DNA of 64,000 nt from Chlamydoabsidia padenii (Eukaryota > Mucoromycota > Mucoromycetes > Mucorales > Cunninghamellaceae), in the NCBI GenBank assembly GCA_025330725.1, contig JAIWND010000049.1:1-64000 (forward strand). Direction: 5' to 3'. Shown here in pieces: positions 34,349 to 47,117 of this stretch. How positions within the stretch are numbered: position 1 is the stretch's first letter; the number at the start of each line of letters is the position of its first letter. The notes below the pieces were generated by a model, which searched no databases, was not told the origin of the DNA, and saw only the letters and a list, made by a program, of their open reading frames with translations. A program made the position numbers and the translations under genes.

Positions 34349-35484
34349 TCAAGTGTGTGGGAGGGGGAAAAATAAAATAAAGAGACATCCTGCCTTGTGC
34401 TTTATATTCTGCACAATTCACATCCCGTCATATGAAGGTGGCACAGACTCGAATTCCTCTTTTTCTACCAAAGGAGTAAATTGCCATGAATAGAATTGAA
34501 GGAAACCAATCATTCAATGAAGGACATGTATAAACTTTAAAGAAATTCACAACCCCCGCCCCAATTGGTTTTTTTTTGCTGGTGCTCTCAACTCGTTGTG
34601 ATTCGATTGATGTTTTTAATTCATGCAAATCGGGGCATCACGCATATTCAAATCCCGCCAGAAGTCTTTCAACGAAAAAGGGTGAATGATTACAGTCCAT
34701 ATATATATAATGTGATAAGTATGTTAATATCAGGCTGGAGAGTTGATAGAGGATGCACAGGATTGACGATGCCAATCCCCGCAAATGACTAAAAAAGCAG
34801 AGAGACTTATCAATAAAGACAACACAGCTTTTTTTTTTTTCTGGTAAAAGGATTCCCAGCATGATTCATTTATTAAAACGATATAAAGGTCAACACATAA
34901 CTAACCGACTAATCTAATGTGTAATGGGATGTATAGTATTTTATAACCAATTTATAATGTCCCATAGAGTGATATGAGTACCATAGTCGCATCAGACTAT
35001 TGTTATTGATGGGACAAGTTTTTTCCGTATTGTGGTGGTATTTCTGCCATGGTGAATAATCGTTTCGGGATTGTTGATGTCCGTGTGTTGGTCATTTGCT
35101 GAGGTTAACAAGATAAAGGGTACAGTGATCGCCAAGGTGAATAACTATTTATGTGATGAGAATCGGTAGTCTATTCGGTATGAGCAATGTCTTTAGTATA
35201 GCACATGTTCAGCAAAAGAACCGTCTTGTCGATTATCGTTTACTAGATGGAAGGAAGAAAAAGAGAGCTGAGAATTTTTTAAACAGGAAGAGACATGTGA
35301 CTTTTTTTCTTTCTCCGACTGACAACCTCTTTCTGTTCTTATTACATCATTTTGTTAATAAAAAGCACCATAACATGTATAAATTCGCATCCTATAACAC
35401 CAACGCTGGCATGAGTTGAAATGAAACACAATTACATATGCTTTACACACTATAAAAACCATTTCTCAACATAAATATTTTCAA
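34349..35484. other. Intergenic, no gene recognised
   Basis: Upstream of the defensin-like gene and downstream to the duplicated tRNA segment. Short frames at 34565-34862 and 35153-35419 have no family resemblance. Confidence 0.4.
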
Positions 35485-36060
35485 ACTCCGAGTTTGTGAT
35501 TTATATAATACATAAAAGTCTAACTTTCATCGGATGTCTTCGTGGTGTAGTTGGTTATCACGTCTGTCTAACACACAGACGGTCTGCGGTTCGAATCCGC
35601 ACGAAGACATTTTTTGTTTTCAATCCCCTTCTACCGGAGTTGGAATTACATTTCCCTTTTTGGTTGTTCAGGTTCAGTACGGTTGCGGCTATATCTGGTA
35701 TGAGTATAGGCAACAAGAGTAAGAATAAGTAGGTTTAAAGTAATAAAAGTAGTGAGCACCAGAATTTTTTTTGGGTAAGATCCAACCTTTTGAATGTACT
35801 TATCAAATAAGAGGGAGAGAGATAATCTCAAAGCGGTGTCGAGATTTGAAAAGTACAATAAAAAAAAAAGGGACTCTTGTTCTAAATAAAGAGCAATAAA
35901 GACAGTAATAAACTTGTCAAGTAACTTGATGATAAGAGAGGTAGCTTGTAATAAAAGACCTCTTGAATTGTATTGAAGTTTTTTATTAAAAGAGAAACTC
36001 AAGTAAAACTAAAGAAAAGAGAGGGGATATTTATACTATCAGAATTCAGGGACAAGTATA
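35485..36060 (+). repeat. Segmental duplication around tRNA-Val, copy 2
   Basis: Aligns with 11690-12090 on both sides of the tRNA; the second copy has an extra ~150-200 bp insertion between the GTAGTGAGCACCA block and the TATTTATACTATCAG block. The 74-bp tRNA is identical while the flanks have diverged. Confidence 0.7.
35536..35609 (+). tRNA. tRNA-Val (AAC), second copy
   Basis: Identical in all 74 positions to the tRNA at 11743-11816, with the same T-run terminator. The flanking DNA is a diverged duplicate. Confidence 0.93.
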
Positions 36061-36502
36061 CCAAACCAATTTTTGGTCATAGAGTAGCCAAAAGACAAAG
36101 AATAGTCATGATGTGATCAAAAGATAGATCTTGGTCATAGACATATGATAGTTAGTGTATATAGATGAACCACAAAATAGAATTTAATCAAAAAAAGCAA
36201 AAAGGTGTCCGTAAGCTAATAGCTATTCATTGAGTCAGGGGTGCTGACAAGGTGGTTCCTAATAATCGCCGGAGTTCATTTAATTGAGATAATCAAGGTT
36301 GACAAAGTCAGGCACAGCAGTAATTTGCTGTAGATATATGGTTTGATCTGCATAATAGGCATACTTTATTCTGATCATTCCTTGATTTGAAAAGTATAAC
36401 TATATTGAATAGGGTAAATGTCAATAGTAGTAAGCTATTTTTTTTAGACATGCGCTTTTTGGTGCTAGATAATGCAACCAAACGTAACCTGACGGAATCT
36501 TC

Positions 36503-36560
<58 letters not shown>

Positions 36561-36838
36561 CCACATTATTCCATTTTGGAATCTTTCATGTCAGCATAAA
36601 GTTGGTACCAATATACAAATCAATGAGGGACAAAGGACATATGAGTCAAACAATAGACTTTTTATTACAATTTGAAGGGATAAATAACAAGATGTGATAG
36701 GATTATTGAGGTACTGCTACAAACATACACTATAAGTAATGAGTATAAAGGGGAGAAGACTAACTAAAGGCGATGAGTATGTGTGTGGAGGGATAGGGGA
36801 ATACTGCTGCAGCTAGTAATAAAAAAGATGTTTTGCTT
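36061..36838. other. Intergenic with a T51 tract
   Basis: An uninterrupted poly(T) run of about 51 at 36505-36555. The remainder is AT-rich with no gene recognised and includes the 3' region of the CotH gene. Confidence 0.5.
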
Positions 36839-38896
36839 TTACATCAATGAGGAGATAAGAGAGACACAAACCAACATCAAAGCGGAAGGAATGATCATAG
36901 TCGGTGCAGAGGATTGTTGTTGACTATCATGAGAAGCACTGGAAGAAGCAGAGGATCCAGACGAAGGGTTAGAAGAAGCACCATTGGAAGCAGAAGCAGA
37001 AGAAGTGGCGGGAGCTGTGGTGTTAGTGGTGGTGCCATTGGTAGGAGGACCCACAGGTGTTTGAGTGATAGCAACATTAAATTCCTTGGCAACAGCTTCG
37101 GACTTTGCAACAATCCATTCGATCAACCCCCAATCAGCCCCACCGACATCAGGAGTAGGAGCGGTGACGCCTTGATACAGATTTTGAGTACACTGTTCAA
37201 ATGTCCAACCATAGTTAATACCGGGAGATTGTTGTTTGATGCCACGATCCCATTGCAAATCAGGCAAGATAAAGTCATGGTAGGCCAAGACACGGTTAGT
37301 CAGGGTGACATTGTTAAAGAGAACCTGGACAGTATCTTTCAAATAAGTTTCAAATGTCGCCTTGGTGGTCGGGTTCTTGAGCAAGTTGTTGATCATCACC
37401 GCCCCAGCGTAGCGTTCAGGAAAAGCAGAGTAAGACACCTTGACGAATTCTCTTCCTTCGGGCACATCCAAGTTGACACCAAAGGTGGCATCAAAGTCTT
37501 GACCGAGATAGTACCATTTCTTGTCGGTAGGATCTTGATAAGCACCGTCGTTGGTTTGTTCCATCCAGTACCCGTCCCAATCACCCGTCAAGTATTCTGC
37601 GACCATGAAGCGTATAAAGTTATCGACATCAAATTGATTGCTGAATTGTGCGATCGAGTTGTCGTCTTGAAGGTTGACTTGACTGAATGCCTTGCACACA
37701 TCGTCGAGTCCATCGTAGGTGGTTGGTCCTTCTGGGTTGGGAGTGAATGAGTAGTAATCACCAGTGGGAGAGTAAGCAAAGGAAGCGCCGGAAGCACCAT
37801 CAAACAGAGGTCCCTTTTCGGCAGGAGGTTTACCAGCATACCATCGAGCATTCACATAAGAGTACTGGGTCACATCGTCTAACAGGTTGAATGTACCAAA
37901 TCCTTCACCGTTGATAAAGAGACGCACCATGTTGGCTTCGTTCGCATAGGTCCCCATCGCTTTCAAAATGTCAGCATACAGTTTTTCACGCATCTGGGTA
38001 GGATCTTCTTCCATGTGTCGGAGCTTGAAGTAGTTGCGGTTGTATAGAGTGTCGGATCCAGCTAATTGCCATTGCCAGCTTTGTTTAGAGTTGTTGTGTT
38101 TCTTGCCAGCGCCATGGATACCAAAAGTGACATTCTATAATATGATGTTATCAAAAAGTGTGTGTATTATTTTTGGTTAGTCTATATGGAATAATTACGG
38201 AGATCAATCATTGAATCAGACTTACGTTGAATGTATGGACACCTTCAGCATCCACCAAAGTAAACTTGACTGATTGCGTAGCCTTTGGTACATTCTTGAT
38301 AAGGTCATTGATTTCAGTAGGATCACCAGTAATAAAGACACTCGGGATATAATTCGAGTCAAACAGAGGAGTAGGATCACCACCCCGAGTCCATTGAGGC
38401 TAATACATGAATCAAAAGCGAAGCAACAAACAAACAAACAAAAAAAAAAAGGTCAGTTCATTCTAGTTTCTATTTGTTATTCAACTTACGTTTGTCTTGA
38501 TGGGCCAAGGTAATTGAGGAATGTTAGCATAAGTAACAGGACGATTATAAAAATCGTTTCGAGTAGTTGTACGACCTTGTTCTAAACTGCGATCGAATCC
38601 TTCAGCTTGACCACCAACAATGTACTAATTTAAGCGGACAAGTAAAAGACAGAAATTAGCATATAAATCAAATTCTTCTAAATCTATTTTACCTTGTAAT
38701 TGGCATTATCGGGCGCTTCCATTTGACCAGTAAACAAAGGAATGTCAGCGTCATTAGCCGATAGTTTTGTTTGTTGACCATTAACAGAGACTTGAACATC
38801 AGTAGCACCAGGGGCAATGACATTAAAAGTGACCGAGGCAGCATTAGACATTGCTACAAGATAAGTAAACGCAATATAAGCAAGGGAGTGTTTCAT
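36839..38896 (-). CDS. CotH-family GPI-anchored surface protein
   Basis: Four exons (38896-38693, 38624-38490, 38399-38226, 38134-36839) encode 602 residues. A signal peptide (MKHSLAYIAFTYLVAMSNA) precedes a beta-sandwich N-terminal region, then the CotH kinase-like domain (FTLVDAEGVHTF, FGIHGAGKK, YNRNYFKLRHMEEDP). A block near residue 360 reads MEQTNDGAYQDPTDKKW and corresponds to the surface-exposed motif MGQTNDGAYRDPTDxx known from mucoralean CotH invasins. The tail is Ser/Thr-rich and ends in a hydrophobic stretch typical of a GPI signal. In Mucorales some CotH proteins bind host receptors; others have no known host role, and the family is ancestral to spore coat kinases. Host binding by this copy is not implied by sequence alone. 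Confidence 0.93.
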
Positions 38897-39814
38897 AGTG
38901 GGTTGATAAAAAGGAATGAAGAAAGGAAAGGAGGGATGGGTTGTAGACTAGAAAGAAAAACAGAAAAGGGAACCGAGAAAGAGAAAATTAAACTTTTTTT
39001 TTTTATTCTCCAAATGTCGGGAATTGAAAATGTTACTCCGGCTTTTTCGAAAAAAAGTAAGACTTTTTAAATAGGGATCAAGTGGAGGTTTTATTTATAG
39101 CATTGGCCTGATCGATTTGAATGCTTCACAACAAAAAGTGTCGCTAAACATGATATAACTTGCCCCATTTTGACAATGATTTACTCGATATATATATATG
39201 ATAGGACGGTGGTATTTTTGGTATACATATCATTCTTGTATCGAGTCAACTTGTCATCACGTGGAGTCGTTTACCGAGATAACAAATAAAGAAAAACGAA
39301 TGCTTCTCTTCTTTCCCTTCCTTTAGTCCCTATAAAGTTCAGACCAAAAAGCTATTTGTGCATGCGAAAAAAATAACAAGGCACTTGTATCTGATTATGC
39401 TAGAAAAATACTTGTTTGTGATGAACATTGAGCCCATCCTATTTATTGTGCGTGCTGTACTGTACATATCCATTCTGTTTCTGTGTGAGTCTATTTCTTT
39501 ATCAAACTATAGTAGAAAGAGAGAGCAATAACAGAAGGATAGAAATGGAAAGTGACACAAGCAGATGCTTTAATTAGATATGTCTTTACAGATTCAACGC
39601 ACAACCTCCAGAATAATACATTACGGCATTCCATCCAATGGCCGCCCTGTGAACCCTTTTTTTTTCTTTGTTCTGATTCTGTAGTGGAAAAACGGAACAT
39701 TTCAATCGCCGCTGGTCCCTTTTCCGTCATTTTGCCAATGTTTTGTTTTCCCGCTCCTTGTACCTCTTTTTTTTTTTTTTTTTTTTTTTCCCTTCTCTCC
39801 TCCCTTCACTTTTA

Positions 39815-39845
<31 letters not shown>

Positions 39846-39863
39846 TTTATCAAACACCTTGAT
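38897..39863. other. Intergenic between divergent CotH and SGF29 genes
   Basis: Contains a T20 run near 39770 and a (TA)n tract at 39822-39844 just before the SGF29 start codon. No gene recognised. Confidence 0.5.
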
Positions 39864-41224
39864 ATGGATCGTAAATCTCGTACCTCACGCTCTGCATCTT
39901 TGGAAGAAACCAATGAAGAACTTAGTCTTTGGAAAGAAATATGTACTTCTTTGATGAAACTTGAACATATCCAACGCGAAGCAGGGCAAGTGATTTCCAA
40001 CATTAACAAGGTCCATACTTCCGGATACATGGAAAATGGTAAGCTAATCACTTTTGACAACTCAAGATATTCACTAGTACATTTTACTTGTTTTATAGGT
40101 CTTCCCGCTGGACTACAACGACTCAAGGATTGCTATCGAACTGGAATTACGTTATCGTCAAGTGAAATCAAGCAAGTTGGGGAAAAAAAAAAAAAAAACA
40201 AAGTCATGCTTCATTCTTCAAACTAATCTTTCTTTTTTTTTTTTAGAACTATTCATGACATTATCGAAAAGGTGTCTGTGCTTATTGCCCTCCGGGACGC
40301 TTCAGAATACAATGGTAAATAACAAAGTCAGTAGTAGTAAGGATGATAAACTAAGACTTCTTTAGTGATTGATGGTAAACGGAAAAAACGGAAGCATGAA
40401 TCGGATGATAAATCAATAGGAATGGCATCATCCGCAGCTACTACAACAATACCCAGTAAAAAGATCAAAACGTAAGTGATACATGCATAATTGAGCAAAA
40501 GGTCAACTAATCTTCTTTAAATCCTCAATGCAGGCATTTCTTATCACCAGGCACTTTGGTAAGCTAGATATGTATATATTCATCTTGGAAGAATCTTCGG
40601 CATTAATCTCTCTCTCTCTCTCTTTTTGATTATATAGGTTGCAGCAAGACAGCCCACACAAAAGGATCAAAGAAACGACGAATGGATCCTGGCCAGAGTA
40701 CTTGAATACCACTCTGACAAGAACAAGCAAGTATTGCAAATCCCATATTTGATTCGATTCTAATTTGATCTTTTTACAGGTATCATGTTGAAGATGTCGA
40801 TTCTGATGAAAATGGTGATACTCAGTAAGTAAAGATAAAAAAACTCAATCCTATAGACTGTTGTTGTTGTTTTTTTTCTGAAAAAAAAAATGTTATTTGA
40901 TTGAATAGACGATACATGCTTTTACCACGACAACTGATTCCAATCCCAGATCGAAACGAACATCGACCAGAATATCCTACTGGACATCTTGTATTAGCAT
41001 TATATCCTGGTACAACCTGCTTTTATAAAGCCATTGTGATGGTACCTCCTACCAAGGTAAGACTTAACATTGTTAATGGAATCAAGTCATGGATCAAACT
41101 AACCTGGATGGATTAGAATAAAGATGTAATAGGAATGTACAAGGTACGGTTTGAAGATGATAATAATGAAATCAGGTATGCCAGTCCTGAACATGTATTG
41201 GAAACTCCCAAGGCGACCAAATGA
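39864..41224 (+). CDS. SGF29: SAGA-associated factor 29 homologue
   Basis: Nine exons (39864-40038, 40099-40171, 40247-40314, 40366-40471, 40534-40558, 40638-40726, 40780-40824, 40909-41056, 41117-41224) encode 278 residues. The N-terminal half is helical with a basic nuclear-localisation-like KRKKRKHE. The C-terminal half is the tandem Tudor domain that reads H3K4me3: VAAR, EWILARVLEY, YMLLPRQLIPIP, LVLALYPGTTCFYKAIV and VRFEDD match the family. Two introns (40172 and 40727) keep frame only with GC-AG splicing, each with a GCAAGT donor. Length and architecture are normal. Confidence 0.9.
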
Positions 41225-42094
41225 TTCTCGTTGTAAACCATTGGTCGAATCGCTGGTCGATGTATATATGTCTAGTCAATTAATAGTATTGTAGTCCTTT
41301 AGATTTATAGTTTGTATGTTAATTAATAAAATGGATGATGCTTTCTTTTTAACATTGATGTCTGTTGGAACGTAGAAAAAAAAAAAAAAAAAAAAAAAGA
41401 GGGAACGGGGATGATCTCTCGGCTCTCATTTATGCAACCATAGTCTGATAAGGATGACTTTTTCTTATTATTCTCCATACGGACTGATACTTGACATTCA
41501 TTTTAATCTGCTGCATGGCATTGGAAGAGGGCTGCATAATGAAACAATGCCATGTTCCAGGCGGACGTTGAAAAATGCGGAACTTGAAATATGTCTTGAA
41601 AGCTATCCCACCAATTCACTAATCAACCCAACGTTCGATCAAAGAGTGAGTTGAAAGGGACTATATGAATAAGCATCACTTTTTATCTGGCAAGAAGATA
41701 CAGTCACTCACTTTTTAAATCAGCATCTTCTTTGTCTCAGTGAAAGAAAGAGAGGCAGAGAGAAGAGTAAAAAAAAGTAGATCATGGTGATGCCTGCCTT
41801 GCACTTTGAAACAATGCATTTGTTCACTGCGCTGATAGGTGTCTTGAGAGTAATGGGCAAGTCACTTGCTTCCGTTTCGGTGTTTGAAAACTACCTTTCC
41901 TTTGAAAGGGATCCGTTCTTGGAAAAAAAAAAAAAATACTTTTGCCTCTCTCTTTTGCTTTTCTTTCATAATAGTGTATGTATGCTTGATTGTTGCCAAT
42001 CTTTATGACTCATTCTCCTCTTATTGTTTATAGTGAATTCCTGCCAATCTAGCTCTACCATTAAAACACAGCCTAATCGAAAACAAACAACTCC
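41225..42094. other. Intergenic, no gene recognised
   Basis: SGF29 3' region with AATAAA near 41324 and an A22 run at 41377-41398. The part after 41700 is probably leader of the SUMO ligase gene. Confidence 0.45.
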
Positions 42095-44525
42095 ATGGAT
42101 GAATCACAGGTACCAAAAAAATAAAAGTAAACTCTTGTTGAATGGGTCTAATCAACTTTGTAATCTTTGTTATTCTATCTTTCATAGGCTCGAATGCTGG
42201 ATTCCTATCTTAATGGCTATCTCGTCCCCGACATTAAACGTTTAATCACCATCTTGAACGAACGCTTCTACACCCGAATATCAAGAACCTCTCGAAAAGC
42301 CATCTTGGTCGGCAGAATTGTTGAAGAGGTGATACGACGAGTGGAGCAGAATCAATGTGAAATCTTGGACGTTTTGGTGGCGGCCATGAACACCCTGAAA
42401 CATGTGTAAGTAGTTAAAAAAAAAAAAAACAAGGTTGTGGACCAAAAAGTAAAGTAATGTCTAATGTCTTTTTTGTTGTTGAATGTAGAACTTTATACGA
42501 ACGTGTGGACAAACATATAGAATTGCGTCGTACCTCATCCCTTATTCATAGTCAAAACATACCTTTAACCTCAACAGCGACAACAACGGTCCAGATTAAT
42601 CTACAGTACAAACCCAGTCCTTTTTATACAATACAAGCCAGACTGGCACAAGCCAAGGTTTTCCCAAGTAAGTAACGGAAAAAAAAAAGTAGTGAAAAAT
42701 GGATATACTAACTAGAAGGATGAATCTGTATAGTCAATCCAAACACTCGCAGTAGTAGGTACCTTCAATTTGGTTTGACACCAGCCCAAGTACAACTATT
42801 TGATGAAAGATATCCGGGTGATGGACGACCATTGTATGAAATCCGATTCTTTTGTACTGATTATGATGCCCAGCATACCACTCATTCTTGTGCGAAAGAG
42901 GTGGAATTCCCGCTGATATGTGAAATCAAGGTGAACTCGGAACACACCATTGGTGGAAATGTAAGTTTACAATAGTGGTGGGGGGAAAAGACAATACATA
43001 CATACTGACGATCTTTTACTTTTTGTTTGATAGGCACTTCGGGGAATGAAAAACAAACCTGGTACCACCAACCCGGCTGATCTTACCTTTGCCTGTCATC
43101 TATCGACTATAAGAAATACAATAGAATTTGTTTATGCCCAAACTATGAAGGTATGTATAGTATATATAAAAAAAACAAAGAGTGGGGTAGGTGATTATGG
43201 AAGTTTACTGATACTCAGTTTATGCTTTACATGTAGCCATTTGCAGGATCCATCGAACTAGTGAAAAGAATTCCAATACCAGATATTGTAAAGCACATCA
43301 AGGAAACGAATATCATATCCAAAGAAAACACTCTTAAAAAGCGTAAGTACTATACATTGGATAGAATATATTCAAAAGAAGGGAAATGGACCTGTGATGC
43401 TAATCTTATTATATCTTAGTGGAAGAACTCGAAGAAGATAATGACATTGTACTGGAATCCGAAACTATCTCAACAAAGTGTCCGGTAAGAAAAACAATAC
43501 ATGGGGAAGGGGGGGGGTGGATGGAACTTGTTATTGATCAATTTGTTATCATATAGCTTGGATTTACAAGAATTCAAACACCATCACGATCAATACATTG
43601 CCAACACTTGCAGTGCTTTGACGCGTCGACCTTTTTAATGATGAATCAACAAACCCCGACTTGGTGTTGTCCTATTTGCAACAGGAAAATGGAATCTCTG
43701 GATGAAGTAGGAGTAGATGAATACTTTCAAGATATATTGACTCGAGTATCTGACAAGGTGGAATCCATACGAATCGAAGAAGGTGGCAAATTTACAATAT
43801 TGGTGGAAGAAGAAGGCAATACACCAGACAATCAAAGTGACGGTGATGGCGATAATACTAAACGTGGGTCTTCAGTTGATCACGATAAAAACGACAAAGC
43901 AACAGATTCAGTCACCATATTGGACGACGATAGCGAACTCGAAGGACAACCAGATCCTGACGATATACCCTTGGCAAAACGACAAAAAACCACACAATCC
44001 AATAATATTACCGAGATGGAACCATCATCACACAGCAGGCAGGTGATTGATCTCACTATTGACAGCGATGAAGAAGAAGAAGAAGAGGAAAATGAAGATG
44101 ACAATCATGTGGATAATGAATTAGATGATGGCCAACAGAATGACACTACAAGTGATGATAGGTCCACTTTACCCTATCTACCTTCATCGACACGATCGTC
44201 CTCATCAGCATCATCCACAACAACACCAACTAGTACCAATGAATCATCATCACACACGGGAGCTTGGGATCATCAACATTTAGCAACAGTTTCAAACACA
44301 CCAAGTAAAAACACAACACAAGTACAGTGGTATGTATCTACTGACAATGGGGAAACCGACTCTCCATCTTCTCCCACTATCAACCCTACCATTGTGAATC
44401 GACTACAATCATCTACTGGCCATTCCATTCCACATTATTCTTCCCATAGCTCACCTAGTTTAGGATCACCCTCTTCTTCCACAACACCCTCTGTAAATGT
44501 AATGGGGAATTACCTTCACAAATAG
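42095..44525 (+). CDS. SIZ/PIAS-type SUMO E3 ligase
   Basis: Eight exons (42095-42109, 42188-42405, 42489-42667, 42734-42960, 43034-43150, 43237-43342, 43420-43484, 43557-44525) encode 631 residues. A PINIT domain (about 90-255) contains RYLQFGLTPAQ and LRGMKNKPGT. The SP-RING (about 308-355) reads CPLGFTRIQTP, C.HLQCFD and WCCPICN. Two acidic SUMO-interacting-like motifs follow (TVTILDDDSE and VIDLTIDSDEEEEEE). The Ser/Thr-rich tail is disordered. The N-terminal ~85 residues do not show an obvious SAP motif, so the SAP domain may be absent or diverged. The family ligates SUMO to chromatin and septin substrates. Confidence 0.9.
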
Positions 44526-44717
44526 TAATGATAATAAATAAAGACAAGGTTTTTATATATGATTTTATAAACAAACAAAAAAAAAAAAAGATGTTTTTAT
44601 TGGGGGGGGGGATAAATCGACTAGGTTGTAAAAGGGGATGGTGGCAATGATATTACATACAGATAATTGATATTTTGTAAACGACTAGTATTGGAAATGA
44701 TGATGGTCCATTCTAAT

Positions 44718-45149
44718 CTATTGTTGTTCAGGGACAATGACATAGGCAGGAGGGTTGTAATACTTGGTGTTGTTGTAAACCGATTCGCCCGCCTTCCACC
44801 CATCCACATGTTTCATAATATCTGATTCCCGAGCCTTGGCAGCTTCCGTTCGACGGTAAAGATCGCGATCAGCTTCGGCTGTCAACAATGGTACCAAATG
44901 AATACGAGACCATAGATTTTCGCGTGCGAGTTCCCTATAAAAAATATGAGTTGACGAGTCCACTAGGGGGGGGGTTAGTTTGACTTACTTTTTTTCCAAA
45001 TTGCCTCGAGCCACTTGATAGAAACCATAAGTACAAATGGCAGTGATACCAGCAAAGATAACAGCACCGGAAGGACCACGTTTGGGTAGGTAACGACGGT
45101 ATTTGACTTGCGCATACCCTCCACTAGGAGGAAGATCTTGAGTGGCCAT
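44718..45149 (-). CDS. Mitochondrial complex I subunit NDUFA13 (GRIM-19)
   Basis: Two exons (45149-44989, 44934-44718) encode 125 residues beginning MATQDLPPSGGYAQVKYRR, the family's N-terminal signature (QDxPPxGGYxxixyxR). A single TM helix (GAVIFAGITAICTYGFYQV) is followed by RxELxREN...R. The helical C-terminal part has the expected length. It is an accessory subunit of NADH:ubiquinone oxidoreductase in the inner membrane. It converges with the SUMO ligase gene, ending 193 bp from it. Confidence 0.94.
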
Positions 45150-45424
45150 GATGATATAAATAAAAGAAAGAGTGTGCTTCAAAACAAAAACAAAAACAAA
45201 AAAAAAAAGTGACTTTGGCTGGTGGCGGGGTTTAAACATTGAAGGGGGCATAAACCAAGTGGCCATAGGGTGCCGACTTTTTGCTCAATAAAGGTAGATT
45301 CTCTTTTCTTATTTGGCCTCTTGATCCAAGCTACAATGCATTGCACTCTACTTTATTTGGAGTAAAAGTAAAAAAAAAGGGGGGGGTGAAAGATAGGTGC
45401 TAGGCGCACGGAATTTTGAAACAG

Positions 45425-45535
45425 ATGTCAATGATTAAAGTGGCCATGTGGACACTACGGTATATTTCCAACATACACCAAGATCCTTGTATCAGTATGC
45501 TCAGGCTTGCCATGACTTTTATCTGTCCTTTGTAA
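45425..45535 (-). repeat. Dispersed repeat family R1, copy 4
   Basis: In reverse complement it carries GATAAAAGTCATGGCAAG, CTGATACAAGGATCTTGG, TGTTGGAAATATACC and CCACATGGCCACTTTAATC, matching copy 3 at 5275-5410. Confidence 0.6.
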
Positions 45536-45639
45536 AAAAAAAAAAAGGTAGGAACCACACATCATTTCGAAACCCGACCGCCCTTGATTTTCCACGAAGA
45601 GCATTACTCGCTCCATTGTTAACGAATAATAATAATTAT

Positions 45640-45760
45640 AGTGGCCATGTGGATACTATGACATATTTCCAACATACATTGCCGCAAAATCCCTTGTGTC
45701 AGTATGTTCAGGCTTGCGATGACCTGTGACAAGGATTTTTTCTAGACGGAACTTCATTTT
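45640..45760 (-). repeat. Dispersed repeat family R1, copy 5
   Basis: In reverse complement it carries GTCATCGCAAGCCTG, CTGACACAAGGGATTTTG, TGTTGGAAATATG and CCACATGGCCACTATAAT. It lies 100 bp from copy 4 in the same orientation. Confidence 0.55.
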
Positions 45761-46525
45761 CGAATACCTTTGCGAAATAGGCACGCTCATCAGTATGATC
45801 GGCATACTCTGCAGTGTAACATAGTGCTGTTCAAGGCGAATTGACTCGATTGCGGTTATCGGAATCATCGGACGGATATGGGATAGACTTTTCTCGTTCC
45901 TGAAAATGGTGATTTCATCGTCTGTGCTACCGAAGAAGATAGAAAAAAAACAAAATGAATGAAATAAAACCATCAAGACTTGGCATCGCCCGTGCTATTT
46001 GTTTGGCATGGATCGTCCCTGACTCTCAAAATAGATCTTCCTCCAGCGGAGTTTTTGACAAGTTGATATCATTACAAATTCTGCCATGCTTCTATTGTAC
46101 AATTCTGTTTAAAAATCACACCTCACTCCTTAATTTTAATTATTGATTGGCATCCTCACATGTGGATACCATCCAAGTGCCTTTTTTTTTTTTTTAAAAA
46201 AAAAAATAGAAACGTGTTGTATTGGATGGACAGATCTTTTACTACTAATAGAACAAAAAAAATTTATAGTCTATGAAATTTTTAACAATAGAATCCAATC
46301 AGTGATGCGCGTGAGCAAATCTTTTACTTGGTGCTATCCACATGTTTGATATGTTTGAATGCCCGACGTTAGGAAAAGAAGATCACTACATCATTTTCAA
46401 CCAATCAAATTGGCGGGTGGGTACGGGCACCATGATTTAAAAATTTCAACTAATCGAGTGATTATGACAAAGCTAAGAGGCCGCTGGGGTTGAATTACAG
46501 TCTGGAACCTACGGTCTTGCCAAGA
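45761..46525. other. Intergenic, no gene recognised
   Basis: A T14/A11 palindromic run at 46183-46206 and short frames with no resemblance. The end includes the promoter of the Ecl1-like gene. Confidence 0.4.
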
Positions 46526-46534
46526 TATATAAAA
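46526..46534 (+). promoter_or_regulatory. TATA box of the Ecl1-like gene
   Basis: TATATAAAAG lies 133 bp upstream of the ATG at 46659 and is followed by a pyrimidine-rich leader with a T21 run. Confidence 0.55.
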
Positions 46535-46658
46535 GGGGCGGCTCTTCTTTATCATATTTTTTTTTTTTCCCCTCTTTACTCCATCTTGAATCTTTTTATC
46601 CATTCCCACTACTTTTTTTTTTTTTTTTTTTTTACAACACACACAACTCTATACAACA

Positions 46659-47117
46659 ATGAGCGACTTGCAATGGTGTACTACTTGTGATAAGGCTATC
46701 CAAGCTTATTCGGTAAGTTGCATAAAAATAAAAAGTGTCAAGTTGAAACTAACTCTTTTTATTGTCCTATAGAATTCACTCTATTGCTCAGAGGAATGTC
46801 TTCGTCAAGATGCCATTAATCACCACCCCATGTTAGGATACGACTTTGCCGATTTTAAAGATTTTCCTCGTCGTCGACCTAGTCTGTCTCCATCCATGAT
46901 CTCTTTATCACCAGCTCTGTCCACGACGTCTACCATGTCATCGGTATCACCTACACTATCACCATTACCAAGCACATTTGCACAACGTCAACCAAGCTAC
47001 TTGTCTTGTTCCTTGTCTGATGATGTTCTTCATCTCGATGACACTTCCAAACTCTTCTCATCAAGTCATGCTACTTTGGTTGATCCTAAGCTATCAAACA
47101 CTGGCCTCTTTGTATAA
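46659..47117 (+). CDS. Ecl1-family lifespan/stress regulator
   Basis: Two exons (46659-46712, 46773-47117) encode 132 residues. The N-terminus WCTTCDKAIQAYSNSLYCSEEC gives the paired-cysteine zinc-binding signature (CxxC...YCSxxC) of the fungal Ecl1/Ecl2 family. The remainder is Ser/Pro-rich and disordered. Overexpression of fission-yeast Ecl1 proteins extends chronological lifespan and they respond to zinc and sulfur starvation. The intron splits the zinc motif after AYS. Confidence 0.8.

Noticed and set aside
36914..37750. 278-codon plus-strand frame inside CotH
   Set aside because: Antisense to the intact CotH exon; composition shows no independent coding signal.
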